Assembly (NCBI RefSeq): GCF_002007605.1
Contig: NZ_CP019799.1
Location: 3,946,001-4,010,000, forward strand
Origin: Cellvibrio sp. PSBB023
Lineage (GTDB): Bacteria > Pseudomonadota > Gammaproteobacteria > Pseudomonadales > Cellvibrionaceae
Direction: 5' to 3'
DNA: 64,000 nucleotides
Position 1 is the stretch's first letter. Each line of letters begins with the position of its first letter. The notes under the pieces are model-generated. The model did not search any database, was not told where the DNA came from, and was given only the letters and a program-made list of their open reading frames with translations. This document shows positions 36,563-44,102 of this stretch, in pieces. The translations under genes and the position numbers were made by a program.

Positions 36563-36585
36563 GATGCGCATATGGTATGCGCATC
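36563..36585. promoter_or_regulatory. ccdAB operator palindrome
   Basis: A perfect inverted repeat, GATGCGCATA at 36563-36572 and TATGCGCATC at 36576-36585 with a 3-bp spacer, lies directly upstream of the ccdA ribosome binding site. This is where CcdA-CcdB complexes are expected to bind for autorepression. Each arm also contains the palindrome ATGCGCAT. Confidence 0.8.
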
Positions 36586-36613
36586 ATTCCTGTGGGTCAA
36601 ATGCGCTCACTGT

Positions 36614-37267
36614 TTAATTAGCTTCCTCTGCAAGCTGCTGCAAAATCTGTTTGTAATTCTCAGTGCCTTGCGCACCGGTCACTAAATGGCGTTGGTTAAA
36701 TATGACTGCCGGTACACCACGAATGCCTGCATCGATCCAAAATTTTTCGGCAGCGCGCACGTCATTTGCAAAACGTTGATCTTTCAATACAGCTACAGCC
36801 TCGTCTCGCGCCAAGCCAATTTCGGCGGCTACATCGGTCAGCACTTTGTCGTCCGACAAATTTCGTCCATGGGTAAAATGCGCTGCAAAAAACGCTTGTT
36901 TCAAATCCTGCTTGCGCCCCTGTTGATCGGCCCAATGCAGTAGTTGATGTACATTAAATGTATTATGCATGCGCATATCATCGGTAAAGTGAAACTCAAA
37001 ACCCAGCTCGGCGCCTATCGCCGTTATATGGTTTCGGTTAGCGTCCGATTGCTCTTTAGTTGAGCCATATTTCTCTGCCAAATGTTCACGCAAATTTTGG
37101 CCTTCTGCGGGCATATCCGGGTTCAGCTCGAAGGGATGCCAGTGAAGCTCATAGGGCGTTGCGGTTTCCGCTAGAGCTTGTTCCAGCTGTCGGTAGCCGA
37201 TAATGCACCAGGGGCAGACAACATCGGACACTATGTCTATGCGAAGTTTGTTTGGGGTGGTGGTCAT
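36614..37267 (-). CDS. DsbA-family (FrnE-like) thiol oxidoreductase
   Basis: The 217-residue thioredoxin-fold protein has a CPWC active site in DIVSDVVCPWCIIGY and a helical insertion. The cis-proline region is IRGVPAVIFNQRHLVTGAQ. This is the cytoplasmic FrnE/2-hydroxychromene isomerase-like branch, since no signal peptide is present. ATG 37267 gives the family start; the frame back to 37375 is not family-like. It ends 29 bp before the ccdAB operator. Probable disulfide reductase/isomerase in stress; substrate unknown. Confidence 0.85.
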   Translation of the reverse strand: MTTTPNKLRIDIVSDVVCPWCIIGYRQLEQALAETATPYELHWHPFELNPDMPAEGQNLREHLAEKYGSTKEQSDANRNHITAIGAELGFEFHFTDDMRMHNTFNVHQLLHWADQQGRKQDLKQAFFAAHFTHGRNLSDDKVLTDVAAEIGLARDEAVAVLKDQRFANDVRAAEKFWIDAGIRGVPAVIFNQRHLVTGAQGTENYKQILQQLAEEAN

Positions 37268-37708
37268 GGGGGGAGGCCTGTGTGTGGTGAGAGTTGTTAT
37301 TGTTACAGGGTTTTTATGTTGAATACAGCAGAAATATAGAGTGCTCTTTTTATTCAGTTGGCTATTATTAAACACTGTGATTGCTCAATTGATCTGTTTC
37401 TGTAGTTGACGGGTGAAGTGCTGTAATTACACGTAATTGTAGGTCATAGATTTATTTGATATTTGTGTTGGTAGGTTGTTGGTGAGTTTACGAACCGCAA
37501 CAGCTTGTAATGAAGATGAAGCGCCCGAAGTGGCTGCTGAGGTAATATAAAGATAAATTTGGCAGAGCTAGGCATCGCTTATTGATAGGCAATAAAAAGT
37601 AGTTTGAAAAATACTTAACTTTTATGGAACTGATGTTTTGCATTGATAATTTCAATGGTCACGGCTTTGTGCAATGAATGCTTTATTAGGTGAGAAAGGT
37701 GTTTCTAA
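37268..37708. other. Gene-free AT-rich left flank of the cassette island
   Basis: This 441-bp AT-rich stretch contains no supported gene. It holds the dsbA-like promoter at its left end, a 10-bp perfect palindrome TGTAATTACA near 37423, and at 37686-37691 the sequence TTAGGT, which I read as the 5' edge of the first gene cassette. I looked for an integron attI or integrase and found none here. Confidence 0.45.
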
Positions 37709-38419
37709 ATGAAATTGAATAATAAAAAATTGTATGAATTCTTGAAAGGAAAAAAAGTATTAAAGCTCTTTCATGCAAACACTGTTGCTACTTCAATGAC
37801 TTATATTGAGGAGGGCGGATTACTATCAAGAAAAGCTGTTGAGGATAGAGAGTTGTATCAGACGCCGCAGACTTCAGATGAAATTGATAAACTATTTGAT
37901 GTTTTTGGTGATGTATTCTTAGATACAAAAGATTTGCATAGTTATTTTTCAAGGCAAAATCATTATGGTCCAGTTTTGTTTCAATTTGGCCTTGAGTTGG
38001 TGCGTGATGAACGGTTCGAGGTTTGGGTAACAAAAGACAACCCTATTTATTGGAAAAGTAATTCAATTCCCTCTGATAATTATTTTAGAAGCGTGGAGGA
38101 GCTGGCTGAAAATTGGGATAGATATGATGTCCAGAAAAAAATGTTTACCATCAGAAAGCCTAGTCAAGCAATACTTTTTGACTATCTGGAAAGTATAACG
38201 CTTGATAATCCTAAGGTACGAATAGATGATGTTAGTTTGCGCAAAGAATCGAGAAAGGCTTTAGAGGAGGCGACAAAGGGAGATTTTGATATCAGAAAAA
38301 AACTGATTTGGAGAGAATGTGGGTATTGTTTTTGTAGTAAAAATTATCTAAATCAAGTACCCGTACCAGAGCTTACTCAAAAATTTTTGCCTGTTTACCA
38401 CGCGGAATTTGAAGAGTAA
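37709..38419 (+). CDS. Unrecognised cassette protein, faintly ADP-ribosyltransferase-like
   Basis: A 236-residue protein from an AT-rich island unlike the flanking genes in base use. I cannot assign it. The N-terminal part, LFHANTVATSMTYIEEGGLLSRKAVE, recalls the opening of DarT-like and other ART-fold proteins (a His, then an EGGLLSR turn). FLDTKDLHSYFSRQNHYGPVLFQF could be a second conserved block. A Cys pair (CGYCFC) occurs near residue 207. No signal peptide or membrane span. The stop codon is two bases from an attC-like site, so it is probably a mobile gene cassette. The ART link is a guess; a toxin or defence role would be inference only. Confidence 0.6.
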   Translation: MKLNNKKLYEFLKGKKVLKLFHANTVATSMTYIEEGGLLSRKAVEDRELYQTPQTSDEIDKLFDVFGDVFLDTKDLHSYFSRQNHYGPVLFQFGLELVRDERFEVWVTKDNPIYWKSNSIPSDNYFRSVEELAENWDRYDVQKKMFTIRKPSQAILFDYLESITLDNPKVRIDDVSLRKESRKALEEATKGDFDIRKKLIWRECGYCFCSKNYLNQVPVPELTQKFLPVYHAEFEE

Positions 38420-38421
38420 TC

Positions 38422-38531
38422 ACCTAACAAGTTATCAAGCGAATGGCTTTTAAATAGTCCTTTTTCCATTTGCTTCGTGAATTATGTGGCAAAAGAACTT
38501 CTTAAATACCACCGCTTAACCGGCGTTAAGT
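38422..38531. other. attC-like integron recombination site
   Basis: The 110-bp element begins ACCTAAC (R'' type RYYYAAC, 38422-38428) and ends GTTAAGT (R' type GTTRRRY, 38525-38531). Inner boxes ATCAAGCG and CGCTTAAC pair as L''/L'. The interior folds into a long imperfect hairpin: the arm from TTTAAATAGTCC to TTTTTCC pairs with GGCAAAAGAACTTCTTAAA, leaving a ~20-base terminal loop. It starts two bases after a stop codon and ends 22 bp before the next start, exactly as in cassette arrays. R'' is perfectly complementary to GTTAGGT, and TTAGGT occurs at 37686 upstream of the first gene. Confidence 0.7.
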
Positions 38532-38553
38532 CGCTAAGCTAACGAGGAAAAAT

Positions 38554-39453
38554 ATGCCAGAAAACGGAGTGCGAAGCACATACTCTCAGAGCCCTGTTCA
38601 AATATTGATGTATGACAATCATGGGCTTATCTCTACAGGGACTGCATTTTTCTATTCATTAAATGGTGAATGGTTCCTTATTACTAATTGGCACAATATT
38701 TCTGGTAAACACTTTCTCACTAAGAACCCAATTTCAGGCTCACGATTTCCTACGTATATAAAAGCAAAAATATCAGCTTACATTTCTGGGGAAAATGAGT
38801 TTGTTCCTCTTGCTCAAAGGGTGGATATATATGAAGACTATCAACCAATTTGGTATCAACACCCTCGCTTGGGTTCAGAATGTGATGTTATTGCGATTCC
38901 GATGAATAGACCTACTAGTTGCCCAGAATTTATGCATAACGCGGTAAATTTGATTAGCTCAATGAGAATTCCAGTAAAGCCTGGAAACTCTACGTTCATC
39001 ATTGGTTTTCCTAAATCTCTAAGTATCGGTTTTGGCCTTCCTTTGTGGAAGTCTGGATATATAGCCTCTGAACCACATTATCCAGTAAAAATTGGGGGCG
39101 AAGTTTCTGAAATCGGAGGGTTGAAAAATGGAAAAGAATTGCCGGCTTTTTATATTGATTCCCTAACAAGAGAGGGAATGTCAGGTTCGCCGGTTTTTGC
39201 ATCTTATACAGGTAATTGGGATTTGACTGATCCATATAAATCGATTGATCCTGATGATCCTAATTTCTTTAACCGTGATGATATTGCGTTAGGTGAAAAT
39301 CGAATGGAGTTTGTCGGTTGTTATAGTGGGCGTATTGGGTCAGTGGAGGATGGAGCGGCTCTTGGGCTTTGTTGGACGGTGGGCACTATTAACGAGATAT
39401 GCACCTCCAAAATTATTGGCGATCATCCTCATGTATCGTCAGCACAACCTTAA
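38554..39453 (+). CDS. Trypsin-like serine peptidase of a cassette type
   Basis: The 299-residue cytoplasmic protein has a trypsin-fold triad. His lies in FLITNWHNISGKHF after the typical GTAFFYSLNGEW strand, Asp in ECDVIAIPM, and Ser in the oxyanion loop REGMSGSPVF. No signal peptide is visible. Such stand-alone peptidases are common among mobile and defence genes, where they often work beside a partner effector. ATG 38554 follows ACGAGG. The gene is AT-rich and follows the attC-like site by 22 bp; its stop overlaps a second, degenerate R'' box. Substrate unknown. Confidence 0.7.
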   Translation: MPENGVRSTYSQSPVQILMYDNHGLISTGTAFFYSLNGEWFLITNWHNISGKHFLTKNPISGSRFPTYIKAKISAYISGENEFVPLAQRVDIYEDYQPIWYQHPRLGSECDVIAIPMNRPTSCPEFMHNAVNLISSMRIPVKPGNSTFIIGFPKSLSIGFGLPLWKSGYIASEPHYPVKIGGEVSEIGGLKNGKELPAFYIDSLTREGMSGSPVFASYTGNWDLTDPYKSIDPDDPNFFNRDDIALGENRMEFVGCYSGRIGSVEDGAALGLCWTVGTINEICTSKIIGDHPHVSSAQP

Positions 39454-39526
39454 CAAACAAGCGGTTGTGATAAAAACCAAATTATCAAGTCTGTTAGTTG
39501 TCTTCTAGATCATCAACTTCCGCTAA
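39448..39526. other. Degenerate second attC-like element
   Basis: CCTTAAC (39448-39454) overlaps the peptidase stop codon and differs by one base from ACTTAAC, the box predicted from the TTAAGT that opens this cassette. AAGCGG at 39459 pairs with CCGCT at 39520, and flanking bases (TTGTGAT with ATCATCAAC) pair further. A matching R' box (GTTAAGG-like) at the far end is missing, so the site looks broken. Confidence 0.35.
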
Positions 39527-39576
39527 TTCAATTTGAGTGCTTCGCCAGTTTGCTTTTCGAGTCGCGAGCTTCAATT

Positions 39577-39616
39577 AAAAATCCCGCTCACGTTGTTGTG
39601 AGTGGGATTTTTTTTA
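39577..39616. terminator. Bidirectional intrinsic terminator at the right edge of the island
   Basis: AAATCCCGCTCAC pairs with GTGAGTGGGATTT around a 6-base loop (one mismatch), with A and T runs on the two sides. It separates the cassette genes from the leftward deaminase gene ending at 39710. Confidence 0.8.
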
Positions 39617-39709
39617 GATTTTCTGTAAAAAATTAGGGTGGTTAATTGGAAAATTTTCTAGGGCGGAAACATGGCCATGTTGGGGTTCGTTCCTCACCGC
39701 CAACCTACG

Positions 39710-41083
39710 TTAGATCATGCTTTGTAAACGCTTCGCCGCAATCCCATGCCTTGCCATAACATCATTAATATCTACATCCACCATCTCACCGTTTTTCACT
39801 TTCCATTCGCCTGCAACCATCACGTAATCTGCTTTGTGTGCACCGCATAGAATTAATGCGGCGAGTGGGGCGCCGTGGCCGGAGAAGCGGGGTTCGTTTA
39901 GGGAAAATAATGCGAGGTCGGCTTTTTTGCCGACGGCGAGTTCGCCGAGTTCGGGGCGGTGTAATAATTTTGCGCTGCCAGAAGTCGCGATTTTTAGTGC
40001 ATCGATATGTGTGAAGTTTGCGGAGCCGTAGCGCAGTTTTTGTAGCAGCATAGCTTGGCGGACTTCCTGGATCATATTGGAGCCGTCGTTGGATGCGGAG
40101 CCATCTACACCTAAACCGACAGGTGCGCCGGCGCGTTGTAAATCGCGGGTGTGGCACATGCCGGAGGCGAGTAGCATATTGGAGCTGGGGCAGTGGCAGA
40201 CGCCGACGCAGGCGTGGCCTAGGCGTGCAATTTCTTCATCGTTAAAGTGAATGCCGTGGGCGAGCCAGACGCGGTTGTTTAACCAACCCACATCGTCCAG
40301 ATAATCCACCGGGCGCATACCAAATTGTTTCAGGCAGAAATTATTTTCATCTTCGGTTTCACCGAGATGGGTGTGCAGCAATACATTTTTTTGTTGCGCG
40401 AGCACGGCGGTAGCGCGCATTAAATCCGGCGTGACGGAAAAAGGTGAGCAGGGGGCGAGGGCGATTTGGCAAAAGGAATCTTCGCTGGTGTCGTGATAAC
40501 TATTAATTAACCGCTCGCTTTCGCTCAGGATTTTTTCATCGCTTTCCACTACGGAATCTGGCGGTAATCCCCCTTTGGATTGACCGAGGCTCATGGAGCC
40601 GCGTGTGAGTGTGACGCGATTGCCAATGGTTTTTGCAGCGGCGACCTGTGCGTCTATCGCGTGCGGCATAATGCTGCTGAAAACGTAATGGTGATCCGCG
40701 GCGGTGGTGCAACCCGAGAGCAATAATTCGCTCAGTGCTAATTGCGTGGAGGCAAAAATGGCCTCGTCATTTAAACTCGCCCACACGGGGTAGAGCGCTT
40801 GTAGCCAGGGAAATAATTCTTTGTTGAGTGCACCCGGCAGTGCGCGGGTGAGGGTTTGGTAAAAGTGGTGATGGCAATTAATCAGGCCGGGCAGAATGAC
40901 ATGGTCGGAGGCATCAAAACTGTAATCGTAGGTGCTGGCCGGTGTAGCACCTGCGGCGACCAATTCGATAATGGTGTTGCCTTGAATCACCAGCCCATTG
41001 CTGGCGTCTTGTGTATTGCCTGTCCAGCAGGCGCGCGGGTTTTTAAGCCAAATAGTGTTGCTGTTTGATGGAGTCATTGTCAT
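39710..41083 (-). CDS. 8-oxoguanine deaminase-like amidohydrolase
   Basis: Amidohydrolase of the cytosine/guanine-deaminase-like group, 457 residues. Metal ligands are in LPGLINCHHHFYQTL (HxH), LLHTHLGETEDE (His), WLAHGIHF (His) and GLGVDGSASND (Asp). The sequence pattern, including ALPGALNKELFPWLQALYPVWA, matches the Pseudomonas enzyme that deaminates 8-oxoguanine to urate. That product fits the adjacent purine-oxidation genes. It is the last gene of the leftward importer operon, right after the TetR gene. Alternatives: s-triazine or isoxanthopterin hydrolases of the same family. Confidence 0.8.
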   Translation of the reverse strand: MTMTPSNSNTIWLKNPRACWTGNTQDASNGLVIQGNTIIELVAAGATPASTYDYSFDASDHVILPGLINCHHHFYQTLTRALPGALNKELFPWLQALYPVWASLNDEAIFASTQLALSELLLSGCTTAADHHYVFSSIMPHAIDAQVAAAKTIGNRVTLTRGSMSLGQSKGGLPPDSVVESDEKILSESERLINSYHDTSEDSFCQIALAPCSPFSVTPDLMRATAVLAQQKNVLLHTHLGETEDENNFCLKQFGMRPVDYLDDVGWLNNRVWLAHGIHFNDEEIARLGHACVGVCHCPSSNMLLASGMCHTRDLQRAGAPVGLGVDGSASNDGSNMIQEVRQAMLLQKLRYGSANFTHIDALKIATSGSAKLLHRPELGELAVGKKADLALFSLNEPRFSGHGAPLAALILCGAHKADYVMVAGEWKVKNGEMVDVDINDVMARHGIAAKRLQSMI

Positions 41084-41092
41084 GGGTGTTGA

Positions 41093-41881
41093 TTACTTAA
41101 CCGGTGGTTTCAGGCCGCAGCCTTTTAAAATCATCTGGCTTAAAAAATCGGAAATGTCGTTGATCATGTCCGGTTCGTATTCTGCGCGATTCATGACGGT
41201 AAGGATTTTTACATCAAAATCCGCGTAGTGTTGGGTGGAGGCCCAAATTAAAAAGATCAAATGCATAGGGTCAACTTTGTCCATGCGACCCTGCTCGATC
41301 CATTGCTCGATAATCTGCGCTTTGCGCCGGACAAATTGGCGCATTTCGGTGCGGATGTAGCCTTTTAAGTGCGGCGCGCCCTGAATCATTTCCATGGCAT
41401 ACAATTTTGATGCCCGTGGATTGGTATAGGAAAGCTCCACTTTTTTGCGGATAAAACGATCCAACACTTCAGCGGGATCGTCGTCCACGGTGATTTCACC
41501 GAGCAGGTCGTTCCACAAATTAATAATGTTATCCAGTACCGCCACGTATAAATTGGTTTTACTTTTGAAGTAATAGTGCACGTTGGCTTTGGGTATGCCT
41601 GCGCGGTCGGCGATGTTTTGAATACTCGCGCCGCGAAAACCGTTTTGCACAAATTCTTCTTCGGCGGCGTTAATAATATTGTTCAGGTTGCGGTCGCGAA
41701 TTTTGCCCGGTTTGTATTTGCCGGTGGGAGTTTCCGTTGGGTTGAACTCCTGCGTGTCGTCCTTTTTTTTGGCGACGGTGGCTTTTGCGACAACACCGGT
41801 TACGCCACTGCTTGCCGGGCTAGTTGCCGAGGTGTTTTTCGGCGCGATGGTTTTTTTTACCGCGGTGGTCTTGGTGGCCAT
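41093..41881 (-). CDS. TetR-family regulator, RutR-like, with a long N-terminal extension
   Basis: The 262-residue protein has a 60-residue low-complexity Lys/Thr/Ala-rich N-terminus (ATKTTAVKKTIAPKN...). A TetR helix-turn-helix follows (IINAAEEEFVQNGFRGASI, then IADRAGIPKANVHYYFKSK) and a RutR/YcdC-type C-terminal ligand domain. RutR responds to pyrimidines; here the purine context suggests a purine or degradation product as ligand. It is within the importer operon, between the BMP protein and the 8-oxoguanine deaminase, so it probably controls its own operon and xdh through the repeated motif at 46763 and 46850. Confidence 0.85.
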   Translation of the reverse strand: MATKTTAVKKTIAPKNTSATSPASSGVTGVVAKATVAKKKDDTQEFNPTETPTGKYKPGKIRDRNLNNIINAAEEEFVQNGFRGASIQNIADRAGIPKANVHYYFKSKTNLYVAVLDNIINLWNDLLGEITVDDDPAEVLDRFIRKKVELSYTNPRASKLYAMEMIQGAPHLKGYIRTEMRQFVRRKAQIIEQWIEQGRMDKVDPMHLIFLIWASTQHYADFDVKILTVMNRAEYEPDMINDISDFLSQMILKGCGLKPPVK

Positions 41882-41904
41882 TGTTATTGTTTCTCGCTTG
41901 TCGT

Positions 41905-41968
41905 CAGCGACGGCATTGATCCGTTAATGACGGATTCAATCAGTGATTCCTTCGGCATGCCGTCGCTG
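41905..41968. repeat. Cruciform-forming inverted repeat between BMP protein and TetR genes
   Basis: CAGCGACGGCAT (41905-41916) and ATGCCGTCGCTG (41957-41968) are perfect 12-bp arms 40 bp apart. Inside lie a second hairpin (ATCCGT/ACGGAT, 41919-41935) and AATCAGTGATT. In the leftward mRNA this would form a branched structure between the binding-protein and regulator genes. That position suits 3'-end protection or partial termination. Confidence 0.7.
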
Positions 41969-41976
41969 TGTGATTG

Positions 41977-43062
41977 TTATTGAGGAATTTTTCCTTCTAT
42001 CCCTTTTACGTACCAGTTTTGTTGGTGCAATTCTTCATCGCTCAGGGTTTTGCCTTCGGCAACTTTCAGTGCACCGGCCTGATCGTAAATGGGCCCTTGG
42101 TAAACAGCGCGTGTACCCGCGACGATTTCCATTTTATACGCCTCCATTTTCTCCACAACCTCTTTTGGCACTGCCGGGTTCATGGGCGATAAGGCAACAA
42201 CACCTTCGCGCAGGCCGTGCCAAATGGCTTCCGGTTTCCAGGTGCCATCCAATACCGCCTGGATTTTCGCGCGGTAGATCGATTCCCAGTGTTGCGTGGA
42301 CGAGGTCAAATGGGTTTTGGGGCCGTAGGCGCTCATGTCGGAATTAAAACCGACTGAGTACACGCCTTTGGCTTCCGCCGCTTGAATGGTGGCGGCGGAG
42401 TCGGTGTGCATGGTGATGACATCGGCACCTTGCAGAATCAAACTCTCGGCGGCTTCACGTTCTTTGGCCGGGTCGTGCCAGGTATTGACCCACACCACTT
42501 TCATTTTGATGTCCGGGTTCATCACCTGGGCGCCGAGCATAAAGGAGTTGATGCCGCGAATCACCTCGGGAATGGGGAATGCGCCCACATAACCGATCAC
42601 ATTTTTTTTGCTCATGGCACCGGCAATCATGCCCGCGAGGAAGCGACCTTCGTAATCGCGCGCTTGATAATTGCCCACATTGGCAGCGGTTTTATAACCG
42701 GTGGCGTGTTCAAATTTTACCTTGGGAAACATCTTGCCCACTTTGATGGTGGGGTTCATGTAACCGAAGGAGGTGGTGAAAATTAAATCGTAACCGCGTG
42801 ACGCCATGTTACGAATCACGCGCTCGGCATCGGCACCTTCGGCCACACTTTCGACAAAGGTGGTTTCGATTTTATCGCCAAATTCTTGCTGCACAATTTT
42901 GCGCGCTTCATCGTGTTGATAAGTCCAGCCAGCATCGCCAATGGGGCTTACATACACAAAGCCGACTTTCAGCGGCGCGGCGAATACATTGGCGCTGAGT
43001 GTGAGCAGTGCCGCCGTGGCGCCCAGCACACGGAGAAATGTTTTGCGGGTTAACAGCGTCAT
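41977..43062 (-). CDS. BMP-family ABC transporter substrate-binding protein (nucleoside/purine)
   Basis: The 361-residue periplasmic binding protein of the Bmp/Med (PnrA-like) family has an N-terminal signal (LRVLGATAALLTLSANVFA). The mature start is APLKVGFVYVSPIGDAGWTYQHDEARK, and DLIFTTSFGYMNPTIKVGKMFP is also typical. Family members bind purine nucleosides or bases, and the operon partners fit. No lipobox, so it is a free periplasmic protein. ATG 43062 follows AGAGGAACC. It is fourth in the leftward operon after the ATPase and two permeases. Confidence 0.88.
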   Translation of the reverse strand: MTLLTRKTFLRVLGATAALLTLSANVFAAPLKVGFVYVSPIGDAGWTYQHDEARKIVQQEFGDKIETTFVESVAEGADAERVIRNMASRGYDLIFTTSFGYMNPTIKVGKMFPKVKFEHATGYKTAANVGNYQARDYEGRFLAGMIAGAMSKKNVIGYVGAFPIPEVIRGINSFMLGAQVMNPDIKMKVVWVNTWHDPAKEREAAESLILQGADVITMHTDSAATIQAAEAKGVYSVGFNSDMSAYGPKTHLTSSTQHWESIYRAKIQAVLDGTWKPEAIWHGLREGVVALSPMNPAVPKEVVEKMEAYKMEIVAGTRAVYQGPIYDQAGALKVAEGKTLSDEELHQQNWYVKGIEGKIPQ

Positions 43063-43128
43063 GGTGGTTCCTCTTATCGCGTTAATGGAATGTGAGTTTT
43101 TGCCTAAAAATTTTGGTGGTGTGCGTGT

Positions 43129-44055
43129 TTATTTCGGTGCGTGCCAGGGTTGCCCCAGCGAGCGCGGTGCAAAGAGCCCCTGGTTTTGTTGGCGATACAT
43201 CATGAGTACCAGCACCACAATGGTGACCACATAGGGCAGCATGGCGAGCAGGTTGGGTGAGATTTCGTAGCCATAACCTTGCAGCAGCAAATGCAAAATA
43301 CTGGCGAAGCCAAACAACCAGGCACCAAGCAAAATGCGTTCGGTGCGCCAACTGGCAAATACCACCAGCGCGAGGGCGATCCAACCGCGTCCGGCGGCGA
43401 TACCTTCCGACCACATGGGTGTGTAGGCGAGGGATAAATAAGCGCCGGCCAAACCGGCCATGGCGCCGCCAAACATCACCGCGCCGTAGCGCACACGCAT
43501 CACTTTGTAACCCAGGGCGTGGGCGACATCGGGGTTTTCGCCCACGGCGCGAATAATCAATCCCAGCCGCGTATAACGCATCACCACAAACACGGCGGCA
43601 AAAAGCGCAAAGGCGAGGTAAACCAGCAAGTCCTGATCGAACAGGGCTTTGCCAATGAGCGGGATATCGCCCAGCAGCGGAAGCTTGACCGTGTTAAACC
43701 CGGTGATGGTTTGGCCCACATAGGCCGCACCCAGAAACGCACTCAGGCCGGTGCCAAAAATAGTGAGTGCAAGGCCGGTGGCGACCTGATTGGAAATGAG
43801 TGTGAGCGCGATAAACGCAAACAGCAGCGATACCACTACCCCGGCGATGACTGCCGCCAGTACGCCCATGCCGAGGCTGTTGCTGGCGTAGGCGGCGATA
43901 AACCCGCAGGCCGCGCCCACCAAAATCATGCCTTCCTGCCCCAGGTTTAATACCCCGGCGCGCTCCGACATCATCGCCCCCAAGGCCACCAGCAGCAGCG
44001 GCGTACCGGTGCGCACCATGGCGAAGAGAATGTTTTCAATCATGCTGATATCCAT
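43129..44055 (-). CDS. Nucleoside-type ABC transporter permease (YufQ-like)
   Basis: Inner-membrane permease of the BPD_transp_2 family (like RbsC and YufQ), 308 residues with eight or more hydrophobic segments. MMSERAGVLNLGQEGMILVGA is the family signature at the second span, and the cytoplasmic loop VGENPDVAHALGYKVMRVRYGAVMFGGAMAGLAGAYL is conserved. It would pair with the second permease (44103-45187) in a heterodimer. That partner gene is frameshifted in this sequence. Confidence 0.88.
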   Translation of the reverse strand: MDISMIENILFAMVRTGTPLLLVALGAMMSERAGVLNLGQEGMILVGAACGFIAAYASNSLGMGVLAAVIAGVVVSLLFAFIALTLISNQVATGLALTIFGTGLSAFLGAAYVGQTITGFNTVKLPLLGDIPLIGKALFDQDLLVYLAFALFAAVFVVMRYTRLGLIIRAVGENPDVAHALGYKVMRVRYGAVMFGGAMAGLAGAYLSLAYTPMWSEGIAAGRGWIALALVVFASWRTERILLGAWLFGFASILHLLLQGYGYEISPNLLAMLPYVVTIVVLVLMMYRQQNQGLFAPRSLGQPWHAPK

Positions 44056-44102
44056 AAATCTGTACCTTGTGTTCTTGATCCGTATTCTTGACCTTGGGCT
44101 CG

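Noticed and set aside
37420..37440. Palindrome TGTAATTACA and neighbouring GTAATT repeat
   Set aside because: Short and in AT-rich DNA; no gene start close enough to suggest an operator.
37615..37691. Possible further attC site upstream of the first cassette gene (ACTTAAC ... ATTAGGT)
   Set aside because: The left box fits but the right box starts with A instead of G, and the interior does not form a convincing paired structure.
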